Assembly: GCA_002999035.1 (NCBI GenBank)
Contig: CP027241.1
Location: 623,001 to 687,000, forward strand
From: Lachnospiraceae bacterium oral taxon 500
GTDB lineage: Bacteria; Bacillota; Clostridia; Lachnospirales; Vallitaleaceae
Length of the DNA: 64,000 nt
Reading direction: 5' to 3'
This document shows, in pieces, positions 9,253-17,563 of this stretch. Below the pieces are notes generated by a model. That model saw only the letters and a list, made by a program, of their open reading frames with translations. It did not search any database and had not been told where the DNA came from. How positions within the stretch are numbered: position 1 is the first letter of the stretch; each line of letters starts with the position of its first letter. The position numbers and the translations under genes were made by a program.

Positions 9253-10698
9253 TCACTTATCACAACACACAAATCTCTGCTTTTGGCTCTTCGGTCTATC
9301 CGGTATGGTCAACTGTACCAGCCCTTTTTCAATCAATGGATTGATATACGCCTGCATGGCGTATGCCGTCGTACCTATGCCCAGATATTCGGTAATCTCC
9401 TGCCGGCTGCGGGGCGTTTTCAAAAATAGGAGCAGTTCCGCTTCCTTATCTGTCATCTTCTCCGGCTGGGCTTTAACGGTATCATTGTACAATGTTACCG
9501 TAAACGTTCCCCGCTCATCTGTAAAAACCGGTTCTCTCAGACCGAATTCTTTCATCTCACGGCGAATCGTCGGAATCCCGGAATATCGGTTTTCCGTCAA
9601 ATGCATAACTTCCAAGGCCGTTACCAGCACCGGATTTCTGGTATCCGGCTGCATTTTCCCTAATTGATCGGTTCTCAGCCGGCCATAAATGCCGCCGGGA
9701 TTGCGAATTTCCATCCGATCCGGATACATCAAAATCTGTATCGGCATTCCTTCCGCATGAATACTGTAATCCCTGTGGACTAAGCTATTCAGTACCGCTT
9801 CCCGAACTGCCGTAATCGGATAGTCGGTCTGATCCTCTCTTTTACCCGTTTGCGGATTGATAATTGTCTTTTGCCGCATATTTTTACGGACAAAGGCAAT
9901 AGCTTGCTCCAGCATTTCCGGGATATTTCCCTCTATTCTTTGATTATCAATAAAGCGTTCCCCAGACGCACCCAACTCGCCGATCTCTTCCCCCGGCAAA
10001 TGCACGGCGGTAATACATAGTTGAGGAAAATAGCCTTGTGGATAGAGGCAAAACAGCAAGACAGAACTCAATGTTACCGCACCGTCTCTGGTAATACTCA
10101 TCAACTCCTCAATCGTTTCATCCGGCAATAAGCTTAAATTAGGCTTTTTCGCTTTTAAACGGCTGATATAATCAGCCAGCAACACTTTGTCCAATACAGC
10201 TAACGATGCTCTCGGCACCGGCCGGATATCATCCTGATATTTTTTACGGAATGCTTCATAACTGTATACTTCATATTCCGTCATCGGTTCATCGCTGTCG
10301 CCCACCCGAACATAAGAGCCTTTGAGCCGGCCGCGTCCCTGATAGTAGCATGGCCTTTCCGCCAAGTCTAATCCCGGAATCTCAGCAGATACAAAAAACT
10401 TTCCCTCTTTTTCTGCCATCGTCAGCAGCGGCCGAACCACCGGCTCCATTTGAAGGCATTGTTCATTGATCTTTTTTTGAATATCCTGTGGGTCATATAC
10501 GCCACATTCTTTGAAATCATTCTCCTCATCCACTCCAAAAACAAGAACTCCACCATCGTCCTGATTGGAAAAAGCAGACAGCGTATCATACAGTTTTTTG
10601 GGACATCCCGATTCCGCCGCCTTAACCTCCAGCGTCTGTGCTTCACATTTTTTTGTCTGGATATCTTTTAGCTTTTCCAGCAATTCCTCGCTTGTCAT
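9253..10698 (-). CDS. AlbA_2 (Schlafen-like) / HATPase_c_4 putative transcriptional regulator
   Basis: 481 residues. The N-terminal part (about 1-150, with LEVKAAESGCP and GGVLVFGVDEEN) matches the AlbA_2 DNA-binding fold. The middle has the HATPase_c_4 signature AVREAVLNSLVHRDYS and MEIRNPGGIYG. The C-terminus looks like a winged helix (SRQEITEYLGIG). The family is often annotated as a RecG-like helicase but lacks helicase motifs. An upstream ATG at 10746 is possible; I chose the ATG at 10698 because AGGAGG lies a few bases before it. That start codon is embedded in the last unit of a repeated 12-mer array, suggesting autoregulation. Confidence 0.82.
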   Translation of the reverse strand: MTSEELLEKLKDIQTKKCEAQTLEVKAAESGCPKKLYDTLSAFSNQDDGGVLVFGVDEENDFKECGVYDPQDIQKKINEQCLQMEPVVRPLLTMAEKEGKFFVSAEIPGLDLAERPCYYQGRGRLKGSYVRVGDSDEPMTEYEVYSYEAFRKKYQDDIRPVPRASLAVLDKVLLADYISRLKAKKPNLSLLPDETIEELMSITRDGAVTLSSVLLFCLYPQGYFPQLCITAVHLPGEEIGELGASGERFIDNQRIEGNIPEMLEQAIAFVRKNMRQKTIINPQTGKREDQTDYPITAVREAVLNSLVHRDYSIHAEGMPIQILMYPDRMEIRNPGGIYGRLRTDQLGKMQPDTRNPVLVTALEVMHLTENRYSGIPTIRREMKEFGLREPVFTDERGTFTVTLYNDTVKAQPEKMTDKEAELLLFLKTPRSRQEITEYLGIGTTAYAMQAYINPLIEKGLVQLTIPDRPKSQKQRFVCCDK

Positions 10699-10905
10699 TT
10701 TAGTTATTCCTCCTGCTATTTCATATTCTATCCATTTCTCCTCCAATTGTCAATAAAAATTTTAGTTTTTAACTCTTTATTTTAGTTTTTAAGTTTTATA
10801 TTTTAGTTATTTTGTCCTTAATTTTTGTTTTTTATCAAAATTTGAGTTTTTATTTTAGTTTTTTGTTTTAAAATTTTAGTTTCTTGTTGCAAAATTTTAG
10901 TTTTT
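10697..10905 (-). promoter_or_regulatory. Phased array of ATTTTAGTTTTT repeats (putative operator)
   Basis: On the plus strand the 12-mer ATTTTAGTTTTT, or a version with one or two mismatches, begins at 10697, 10759, 10779, 10800, 10821, 10840, 10852, 10873 and 10894. Most steps are 19-21 bases (two helical turns). The unit at 10697-10708 overlaps the ATG (10696-10698) of the AlbA_2 gene. Units in phase on one DNA face next to a DNA-binding protein gene suggest cooperative binding by its product. Confidence 0.65.
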
Positions 10906-10936
10906 GAGTTCCGGTTTTCATTTCCAAACCAAAAAG

Positions 10937-11452
10937 CTATTCTTTCGCTTGCTTCAGTTCCTTCCATACGCCGCCTGCCAGAAACAGACCGGCAAAAGTG
11001 AGAAGCGCCCCCAACGCCAGGGAAATAATCGGCATAATATCATCAATCAGGAGCATCTCACCGCTTTTGATTTTGGGCATCTTATATTTCCCGTTTCTTG
11101 ACCGATATACCTCAATCTCCTTTGTATCCCCCGCCTCCGTGCGGGTTTCATATTCCGCTTTTCCCTTGTATTCCTGTGTGCCCGCAGAATAAGTAAGTTC
11201 TGCCTCCCAGTACATTTCAGGTCTGCCGTAATTGTTTTTTCTTTCCTTAACCTCAACATAGGTTACCTTAGCCGGAACGGTAATGATCTCTTCCGTATCC
11301 CGATAATCGTGGTATTCCAAAAGATTGCCAATTAGCCCAACCAAACCCAGCGCCAAAAAAACAAGTCCTACTCCCGCAACACTCAGATCTCCCCAAAACT
11401 GATTTTTCAGTCTCCCCTTCCGCCGTTCACGCCGTTCTGCTTTTTTACTCAT
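10937..11452 (-). CDS. DUF3592-like membrane protein
   Basis: 171 residues from the ATG at 11452 (AAAGGA upstream; longer in-frame starts lack a site). A basic, Arg/Lys-rich N-terminus leads into a transmembrane helix (about residues 28-48, VAGVGLVFLALGLVGLIGNL). An extracytoplasmic beta-rich domain follows (VPAKVTYVEVKER, YKGKAEYETRTEAG), then a second helix near the C-terminus (IISLALGALLTFAGLFLAGG). This layout is that of DUF3592 proteins. Function unknown; it appears monocistronic. Confidence 0.7.
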   Translation of the reverse strand: MSKKAERRERRKGRLKNQFWGDLSVAGVGLVFLALGLVGLIGNLLEYHDYRDTEEIITVPAKVTYVEVKERKNNYGRPEMYWEAELTYSAGTQEYKGKAEYETRTEAGDTKEIEVYRSRNGKYKMPKIKSGEMLLIDDIMPIISLALGALLTFAGLFLAGGVWKELKQAKE

Positions 11453-11860
11453 GCTTAACGTCCTTTCTACAACTAACAATATGTACTTAACTAAGCTTTC
11501 TGCCCGGCAGGCATCCATTCCTAATCGAAATACTGTGCATTTCTGCCCGAACGGTCAGTCTGCTTTTGAAAAATGCTCCAACAATGAAAAAATTGAGCTA
11601 TTAATACTTATATTGTAACACATTTCAGCGACATATCAAGCGTAACTATCCATTTGCGGAACATGCTGATAATTCACTAAAAGCGAATTATCAGGGGCTT
11701 GCCTGAACTGTAAGAAATTTAACGCGCGCGGGCATTTATCCTTGATATGCCGGGAGAGCTTGCCGGAACCCTAACTTTTTTTGCTTTGTTGGCAAAACAA
11801 CAGACGCGTCGGAAACAAGAGCCTATAATGAAAGCAGAAAATAACAAGGAGGACACAAAA
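11453..11860. other. Divergent intergenic region with a MITE-like element
   Basis: About 400 bases between the divergent DUF3592-like and DUF438 genes. It contains repeat copy 2 (11630-11754) and the ribosome site AAGGAGG before the DUF438 gene. In-frame upstream codons exist from 11747, but they read through the repeat and lack a ribosome site. Confidence 0.5.
11630..11754. repeat. MITE-like palindromic repeat, copy 2
   Basis: It begins with CATATCAAG followed by CGTAACTATCCATTTGC, identical over 26 bases (11632-11657) to copy 1. It ends with CTTGATATGCC, the inverted complement of its start. The central hairpin (CTGATAATTC / GAATTATCAG) differs completely from that of copy 1, while the flanking CTTGCCTGAACTGT block is shared. 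Confidence 0.65.
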
Positions 11861-13366
11861 ATGAGTAAAACTATTGATTTTAGCCGCTCAGTTTACGAGT
11901 TGGTAACAGAATACCCGGAGCTAGTGGATATCATGGCCGAATTGGGCTTTACAGAAATTAAAAAGCCCGCTATGCTTCATTCGGTTGGTAAGCTGATGAC
12001 TATTCCCAAGGGAGCTAAGATAAAAAATATTCCGATGGAAAAAGTGTTGATGGCTTTGATACAGCACGGCTTCACCCTATCGGGAGAAATGCCGGCAACA
12101 GCAATGGACGAAGTGCCGGAAACAGTGGCTGCCGTTGCAGCGGAGGAGGCTCCCGTCTCCCGCACCGAGCAGCTTAAAGCATATCTGCGCCGGCTGGGCG
12201 CAGGCGAATCCTTGGAAAGCGTCCGGGCGGACTTCGTAGAAAATTTCCAGGATGTAGAAGCATCCGAAATCATGCAGGCCGAGCAGGAACTGATGCGCGA
12301 GGGCACGCCTTTGGCGGAGGTGCAAAAACTGTGTGACATCCACTCCGCTCTGTTCCACGGTGCTACACGCGAGGAAAAAATTGCCAATGCCGAAAAAGAG
12401 GTGATGGCCTCTGTCCGGCGAGCCAAGGAACTGGCTGCGCAAAAGGACTACGGCAATAAAAACGAACGGGCGGCAGTACTTGCAGCCATCCCCGGTCATC
12501 CCCTGCATACTCTGACCCGGGAAAACGCAGTTTTGTCCGGCTGGTTGACGGAAGCAAAGGCGAAACTGGATGCTCACGAAGAGCTGGGCGAGCTTTTCGC
12601 CCGCATCCGGGAGCTTTCTGTCCACTACGCCAAAAAGGGCGACCTGCTGTACCCACTGCTGAAAGTAAAGTATGAAATCTCCGGTCCTTCCAATGTCATG
12701 TGGACCGTCGACGACGAAATCCGGGATGAACTGGCTGAACTCAGTAAACTTGATGCCCACACCCCGGCATGGGAGGAGCGGCTGCGGGCCGTCCTTCAGC
12801 GGGCAGAGGAAATGATTTATAAGGAAAATAACATCCTCTTTCCCATCTGTTCCGTAAATTTCTCAGAGACAGAATGGCATGGCATTTATCGGGATTCCCT
12901 GGACTATGCTGACTGCCTGGGCGTGAAAGCCGAAGTCTGGCCGGAAGCAGCGACGCCGGCGGCAGCCGCTCCCGCATCCGAAGGTGAAATCGTGATGCCC
13001 GGCGGACATATGACATTGGAGCAGCTCACCGCTCTGCTAAACACCATTCCCTTGGAAATCTCCTTTGTCGATGCCGATAACTATAACCGTTTCTTCAATG
13101 AGGGCCCCAAGGTCTTTAAGCGCCCCGGCATGGCGATTGACCGGGATGTTTTCTCCTGCCACCCGCCGAAGATTGAGCCCATGGTACGCTCGATTATTGA
13201 TGATTTTCGCAACGACCGGCGGGACAGTGTTCCTGTCTGGATGCAAAAAAATGGACGCATCTTCCTCGTCACTTATATGGCGGTTCGGGATAAAACCCGA
13301 AAATATCTGGGAACGGTAGAAATTGTACAGGATATGGAGTTTGCCAAAGAACATTTTGCACATTAA
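11861..13366 (+). CDS. DUF1858-DUF438-hemerythrin-PAS sensor protein
   Basis: 501 residues from the ATG at 11861 (AAGGAGG upstream). A DUF1858 domain (about 8-75: VYELVTEYPELVDIMAELGF) is followed by a DUF438 region (about 115-190), a hemerythrin HHE-like helical region (about 190-360, with HSALFHGATREEK, HPLHTLTREN and HYAKKGDLLYPLL) and a C-terminal PAS domain (about 400-495). Relatives are proposed to sense oxygen, NO or redox state through a metal or haem cofactor. It carries no output domain and no neighbour partner, so its target is unknown. A terminator follows directly. Confidence 0.88.
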   Translation: MSKTIDFSRSVYELVTEYPELVDIMAELGFTEIKKPAMLHSVGKLMTIPKGAKIKNIPMEKVLMALIQHGFTLSGEMPATAMDEVPETVAAVAAEEAPVSRTEQLKAYLRRLGAGESLESVRADFVENFQDVEASEIMQAEQELMREGTPLAEVQKLCDIHSALFHGATREEKIANAEKEVMASVRRAKELAAQKDYGNKNERAAVLAAIPGHPLHTLTRENAVLSGWLTEAKAKLDAHEELGELFARIRELSVHYAKKGDLLYPLLKVKYEISGPSNVMWTVDDEIRDELAELSKLDAHTPAWEERLRAVLQRAEEMIYKENNILFPICSVNFSETEWHGIYRDSLDYADCLGVKAEVWPEAATPAAAAPASEGEIVMPGGHMTLEQLTALLNTIPLEISFVDADNYNRFFNEGPKVFKRPGMAIDRDVFSCHPPKIEPMVRSIIDDFRNDRRDSVPVWMQKNGRIFLVTYMAVRDKTRKYLGTVEIVQDMEFAKEHFAH

Positions 13367-13371
13367 AAATA

Positions 13372-13405
13372 AGCCGGACGGCTCTTCCCTGAGCGCCGGC
13401 CTTTT
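13372..13405 (+). terminator. Terminator of the DUF438 gene
   Basis: A GC-rich imperfect stem formed by GCCGGACGGCTC and GAGCGCCGGC is followed by a T-run, directly after the stop codon at 13366. Confidence 0.8.
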
Positions 13406-13467
13406 TGCTCCGTATTTATAGCTTTAGAAGTTTCTGCCTCCATCCAAGCAGCAGCCAGAAAAACGTC

Positions 13468-13511
13468 AAAAAGCTGCAAACCTTTGTCTACAAAGGCTTA
13501 CAGCTTTTTTG
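13468..13511 (-). terminator. Terminator hairpin downstream of the split tRNA-Arg
   Basis: A long stem (AAAAGCTG...CAGCTTTT with AACCTTTGT...ACAAAGG inside) is flanked by T-runs in both orientations, two bases beyond the tRNA 3' half. It was probably the terminator of the ancestral tRNA gene. Confidence 0.65.
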
Positions 13512-13513
13512 CC

Positions 13514-13554
13514 GTTCCCGAGGTGATTTGAACACCCGACCTACCGCTTAGGAG
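13514..13554 (-). pseudogene. 3' half of a split tRNA-Arg(CCT)
   Basis: The minus strand reads from the anticodon loop CTCCTAAG through GCGGTAGG, a T-arm GGGTGTTCAAATCACC and the acceptor strand CGGGAAC. No 5' half is attached: beyond CTTAGGAG the plus strand turns into island sequence. The acceptor strand pairs perfectly (with one G-U) with GTTCTCG of the 5' half at 37647-37686, so these were one gene. Confidence 0.85.
13547..13554. other. Island left att core (CTTAGGAG)
   Basis: The 8-base core CTTAGGAG lies in the anticodon loop/stem of tRNA-Arg(CCT). It recurs at 19973-19980, inside the intact tRNA near 37530 and at 37647-37654, where sequence identity between junctions breaks. It fits a tyrosine-integrase crossover at an anticodon loop. 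Confidence 0.65.
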
Positions 13555-13792
13555 TATGGCTTACCACCTCGTGCGGTTGCCGACTACATGACTTCCTATT
13601 CAAGAAAACCCTTGATTTTATGGGCTTTTTCGGGCGTTGTATCTGATATGCCAAAATGTTTCATGCAACGTTTTTCGCCTAATTATAAAGTGTCCAATTA
13701 GCAAATTCTTAGCAAGAATGTGGTGTTCAATCTAAATCAGATATGGAACCGGGAACGCCTAACTATTGATATTTTATTCCGTAGGAGGCCTT

Positions 13793-13972
13793 ATGTCAAA
13801 TTGTGAAAACAGAACTTACACCGTCGAGGATATTGCCAAAATGCTGAATATCGGCAGGACAGCAGCTTACAACCTCACGAAAGAGGGGCATTTCAAAATT
13901 GTCCGCATAGGAAATACCATCAGGGTTTCCAAAAAGTCCTTTGATGAATGGTTAGATAACTTGGATACTTAA
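13793..13972 (+). CDS. Excisionase-family helix-turn-helix protein
   Basis: 59 residues from the ATG at 13793 (TAGGAGG upstream). It is a compact MerR-like/Xis HTH: YTVEDIAKMLNIGRTAAYNL, then a wing RIGNTIRVSKKSFDEWLDNL. It closely resembles the HTH proteins at 22822-23064 and 22060-22275 in the right part of the island, so it may be a recombination directionality factor. No integrase gene lies in this part of the island. A terminator follows at 13991-14025. Confidence 0.8.
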   Translation: MSNCENRTYTVEDIAKMLNIGRTAAYNLTKEGHFKIVRIGNTIRVSKKSFDEWLDNLDT

Positions 13973-13990
13973 CAGAATATCATTCCCCCA

Positions 13991-14025
13991 ACGCCATAGG
14001 TAATCAAAACCCTATGGCGTTTTTC
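13991..14025 (+). terminator. Terminator after the Xis-like gene
   Basis: A perfect stem CGCCATAGG / CCTATGGCG is followed by TTTTT. Confidence 0.8.
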
Positions 14026-14144
14026 CGTAAACCCGATAACAATACTTTTTCACTTTTATAAAATCTGCGAATTCAGTTGCCATACCAAGATTCTGCATGG
14101 TATAATAAACTATTAAATAGCTTAACGGAAAGGAGGAGATTAAC

Positions 14145-15299
14145 ATTACTATTGTAGATTTGTTTTGTGGCTGCGGTGGAATGTCATTAGGGTTTCAAGA
14201 AGCTGGTTTTAATATTTTAGCTGGTTTTGAACATTGGAGTACCGCTATTTCTTGTTATAAAAAGAATTTTTCACATCCAGTTGAAGATGTTGATCTTTCC
14301 AATGTAGACCTTTCCGTAAAAACCATAAAAAAATATAACCCTGATATTATAATAGGAGGACCTCCTTGTCAAGATTTCTCTGGTGCTGGAAATAGGATTG
14401 AGGGTGATCGCGCAAACTTAACTGTTGCATACGCAAAGATTATCCAAAAAATTTCTCCACAATATTTTGTAATGGAAAATGTCGAGCGTGCATCCAGCAG
14501 TGAAGCATATAAAAAGGCTCGTAAAATTTTCAAAGAAGCTGGATATGGCTTGACGGAAAAAGTTCTCGACGCAAGTTTCTGTGGTGTCCCGCAAAAGAGA
14601 AAACGCTTTTTTTGCATTGGATATAAAAATGGGCAAGATAGTTTTTTAGACGGATTGCTTTCTACCAATCAATCCGTATTTCCTTTAACGGTACGAGAAT
14701 ACTTTCAACAAGAAAATTATACTTTATCAACAGAGTATTACTACTGTCATCCTCGCTCATATAAACGACGCGGCATTTTTTCTGTTTATGAACCATCTCC
14801 TACCATAAGAGGTGTTAATCGTCCCAAGCCCGGAAATTATAAGAAACATACCGGAGATTTGGTCGAACCTGATGGAGTACGTAATTTAACCGCATTGGAA
14901 CGCTCTCTTATACAAACCTTTCCTCAAAATTTTATTTGGGATGACTCATCTGCTTCAACCGAGCAAATGATTGGAAACGCAGTACCAGTTAAGTTAGCTA
15001 ATTATGTAGCAACTTGTTTAATGCGTTTTATTAAAGGAGACACTGACTTACATAATCTGCGTTTTATAGACTGGCTTAAAAATGAAAAAAACCTTTCTTC
15101 AGAAGTTGCTGGAGATACATTATCAAGAATAGGGCGTGCAAAAAGAATCTTGGATTTTGGTTCAGAAAACTGTGAAAGCTACTTAAAATGTTTACGTAAA
15201 GAACCGCATTTTGAAAATATTGTTCCATCAGTACAAGCGCAAATTCGACGGGCAATAAGACTTTATTTTGAATATATTTCTGAGTACAAGGAGGTATAA
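14145..15299 (+). CDS. DNA (cytosine-5) methyltransferase of a restriction-modification pair
   Basis: 384 residues if started at the ATT codon at 14145. AGGAGG (14131-14136) is 8 bases before it, and the N-terminus then reads TIVDLFCGCGGMSLGF as in the family. No ATG or GTG is available, and the TTG at 14160 is too far from the site and would remove motif I residues. Motif I FCGCGG, motif IV GGPPCQDFSG (catalytic Cys about residue 75), motif VI MENVERA, motif VIII VPQKRKRFF and motif X GNAVPVKLANYVA are all visible. About 85 further residues form an unassigned C-terminal extension. The nuclease partner starts 2 bases later. The pair is more AT-rich than flanking chromosome, suggesting transfer. 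Confidence 0.9.
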   Translation: MTIVDLFCGCGGMSLGFQEAGFNILAGFEHWSTAISCYKKNFSHPVEDVDLSNVDLSVKTIKKYNPDIIIGGPPCQDFSGAGNRIEGDRANLTVAYAKIIQKISPQYFVMENVERASSSEAYKKARKIFKEAGYGLTEKVLDASFCGVPQKRKRFFCIGYKNGQDSFLDGLLSTNQSVFPLTVREYFQQENYTLSTEYYYCHPRSYKRRGIFSVYEPSPTIRGVNRPKPGNYKKHTGDLVEPDGVRNLTALERSLIQTFPQNFIWDDSSASTEQMIGNAVPVKLANYVATCLMRFIKGDTDLHNLRFIDWLKNEKNLSSEVAGDTLSRIGRAKRILDFGSENCESYLKCLRKEPHFENIVPSVQAQIRRAIRLYFEYISEYKEV

Positions 15300-15301
15300 C
15301 T

Positions 15302-17275
15302 GTGAGTGAAGCTAAATTTCAAATGTCTATAAATTTACAGGTACTAAATCATTTGGGGTTGAACCTCTATAGCAATACTTCCGCAGTATTATCAGAAGTA
15401 GTTGCAAATGCATGGGATGCAGACGCTACCGATGTGAAAATCCAAATTGACAGAGATACTATTTCTATTACAGATAATGGTATTGGTATGAATTTATTGG
15501 ATATAAACAATAAATATTTAACTGTTGGGTATCAAAAACGTAGTGAGAGTGGCGAGTCACCTATATTCCATAGACCTGTGATGGGAAGAAAAGGCATAGG
15601 GAAACTATCTCTGTTTTCTATTGCCAATATTGTTGAGGTTTATTCTAAAAAGGGCGGAGAAGTTAACGGATTTAGAATCGATACAAATTCTTTAAGGGAA
15701 ACTATTAAAACCAATGGTACCTACTATCCCGTAGAATTGCCTACTGATGACATATCATTCGCGGATAACGGTACAAAAATTATTTTAAGTGATCTCAAGA
15801 AAAAAAGAACGGCTGCTTTATCAACTCATTTACGACAACGTTTAGCTCGTAGATTTGCTATTATTGGTGCAAAAAATAATTTTAATGTATCAATAAATGA
15901 TGAAGATATTGTTGTGTCTGATCGTAATTATCTTTCTAAGGCACAATGTGTATGGATGTTTCTTCCAGAAAAAGATTCAGATGAATTTAAGAAAGATTTA
16001 AAATCACAAACAAGACCAGAAAAAATCAAATTGATAAAAAAATTACCCTCTGAAATCACAATTGGAGAAGTTCCTTACCGTATTACCGGATGGATTGCTA
16101 CTTGTTCGGAACCAAAAGAATTGAACGATGATGAAAATCTCAACCGCATAGTAATTATGGTTCGAGGGAAAATGGCAAAAGAAGATATTTTTTCTGAAAT
16201 CGGAACAACTGCACTCTATTCAAAATATGTTTACGGTGAATTATCGGCAGATTTTCTGGATTTAGATGATGAGGCTGATATAACTACAAGTAGCCGACAA
16301 GATTTTTTTGAAGATGATGAGCGTTATGTGGCTTTAAAGGAATTCATTAAAAAAGCACTTTCTTCTGTCCGAAATGATTGGGAAGAAACCAGAAGCACCA
16401 GCGGCGTTGACGAGGCATGTAAATATGTAGTTGTTAGCGACTGGTACAACGAACTAAAAGGTGATGATAAAAAATCTGCTAAAAAACTATTTGGGAAAAT
16501 CAATCAATTAACTGTTGAAAAAGAGGAGAAAAAAGAGCTCTTTAAACATGGAGTTCTAGCTTTTGAGTCTTTTAAACTAAAAAATGAATTGAGTCAACTA
16601 GAGAAAATTTCAGCAGAAAACATTGCTGAATTTTTACAAGTTGCTGGACGCCTTGATGATATAGAAGCAACCATGTATTATCAAATAGTACAAGAAAGGC
16701 TTGCTGTTATCAAGAAAATGCAAAATGTTGTATCCGATGGCAGTCTTGAAAAAGTTATACAAGACCATTTGAGCAAAAATTTGTGGTTGCTTGATCCTTC
16801 ATGGGATAGAGGAACTGAAGCTCCAATTGTAGAACAAGCATTCAAAACTCAATTTGAAACTATAGACGCGGGTCTCACCCAAGAAGAATTAGATGCTCGC
16901 CTTGATATTCGATATAAAAAAGCATCTAATAAACATTTAATAATTGAGTTGAAAAAAGGCGACCGAACTGTAAAATCACAAGAAATAACAGCCCAGGTAT
17001 ATAAGTATTTCTCTGCCACAAAAAAAGTAATGGCTACCTTAAACCAACCAGAACCATTTGAAATCATTGTACTGTTAGGCAATCACTTAGATGGAAAAAA
17101 CTATGATGAAGAAGTATATCAAGCAACCAAAGACGCATTAAAAGCCTATCATTGTAGAATTATGTACTACGATGAACTTTTAAGAAATGCTCAAAACTTA
17201 TATAGTGATTTTCTTGAACAGAATAAGAACCTTTCAACTTTGAGTGATATTATTAATGAATTAGAAATTGGCTAA
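15302..17275 (+). CDS. GHKL-ATPase / PD-(D/E)XK-like putative restriction endonuclease
   Basis: 657 residues starting at GTG 15302 (AAGGAGG upstream), coupled to the methyltransferase. The N-terminus is a GHKL ATPase: EVVANAWDADA (N box), ITDNGIGMN and GRKGIGKLSLFS. The C-terminal region (about 500-620) has LDIRYKKASNKHLIIELKKG, a D...ELK arrangement typical of PD-(D/E)XK nucleases (ELK near residue 549). The architecture recalls the BbrUII/HgiDII-type restriction enzymes that accompany C5 methyltransferases. I recall that family only by name, so specificity is open. Confidence 0.78.
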   Translation: MSEAKFQMSINLQVLNHLGLNLYSNTSAVLSEVVANAWDADATDVKIQIDRDTISITDNGIGMNLLDINNKYLTVGYQKRSESGESPIFHRPVMGRKGIGKLSLFSIANIVEVYSKKGGEVNGFRIDTNSLRETIKTNGTYYPVELPTDDISFADNGTKIILSDLKKKRTAALSTHLRQRLARRFAIIGAKNNFNVSINDEDIVVSDRNYLSKAQCVWMFLPEKDSDEFKKDLKSQTRPEKIKLIKKLPSEITIGEVPYRITGWIATCSEPKELNDDENLNRIVIMVRGKMAKEDIFSEIGTTALYSKYVYGELSADFLDLDDEADITTSSRQDFFEDDERYVALKEFIKKALSSVRNDWEETRSTSGVDEACKYVVVSDWYNELKGDDKKSAKKLFGKINQLTVEKEEKKELFKHGVLAFESFKLKNELSQLEKISAENIAEFLQVAGRLDDIEATMYYQIVQERLAVIKKMQNVVSDGSLEKVIQDHLSKNLWLLDPSWDRGTEAPIVEQAFKTQFETIDAGLTQEELDARLDIRYKKASNKHLIIELKKGDRTVKSQEITAQVYKYFSATKKVMATLNQPEPFEIIVLLGNHLDGKNYDEEVYQATKDALKAYHCRIMYYDELLRNAQNLYSDFLEQNKNLSTLSDIINELEIG

Positions 17276-17469
17276 TAGACACTACTCTGTGGAACAATCC
17301 ACACCTTTTCTCCTTGGAAAAATTCTCCGTCTATACGCTGTATAATAACACAATTAGGAAAAAATTTTGACCGTTCAACAATCACATATTTTGCTTGAGT
17401 ATCCAATTTGGGCGGACATTCGCCTAAAATTGAGTAGCCATATGTGCACTTGATTTTATATTGTTTCAC
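17272..17469 (-). CDS. Small hypothetical protein
   Basis: 65 residues from a GTG at 17469 with GGAGGG six bases upstream. It is convergent with the nuclease gene and overlaps its end by four bases. Contains CTYGYSILGECPPKL and a beta-rich C-terminus. I do not recognise it and it has no membrane segment. It could be a small control protein of the R-M pair, but nothing in the sequence proves that. Confidence 0.5.
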   Translation of the reverse strand: MKQYKIKCTYGYSILGECPPKLDTQAKYVIVERSKFFPNCVIIQRIDGEFFQGEKVWIVPQSSVY

Positions 17470-17530
17470 AAACAACCCTCCAATAATCTTAATTAGAAAT
17501 TATATTTTGCGCAACTTATATTCTTTATAT

Positions 17531-17562
17531 ATGCCATAGGTTAACCACCTATGGCATTTTTT
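17531..17562 (+). terminator. Terminator hairpin upstream of a group II intron fragment
   Basis: A perfect stem ATGCCATAGG / CCTATGGCAT is followed by T6 and then directly by intron sequence. Insertion just after a terminator is characteristic of group IIC introns. Confidence 0.75.
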
Positions 17563-17563
17563 A

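Larger units (their letters stand above)
13367..13554. repeat. 188-bp direct repeat, copy 1 (left island junction)
   Basis: Identical, apart from one visible mismatch near 13450, to 19793-19980. It contains the DUF438 terminator, a tRNA terminator hairpin and the 3' half of a tRNA-Arg gene, ending at CTTAGGAG where the two copies diverge. Confidence 0.9.

Noticed and set aside
9253-10698. RecG-like helicase annotation
   Set aside because: No Walker A or DEAD/H helicase motifs; the visible motifs are AlbA_2 and HATPase_c_4.
12077-12760. 227-codon minus-strand frame across the DUF438 gene
   Set aside because: Antisense of a well-supported gene with clear domains; no start signal.
13514-13554. 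Complete tRNA at the left junction
   Set aside because: Only T-arm, acceptor 3' strand and half the anticodon arm are present; the adjoining bases cannot form a D-arm or pair with the acceptor strand.
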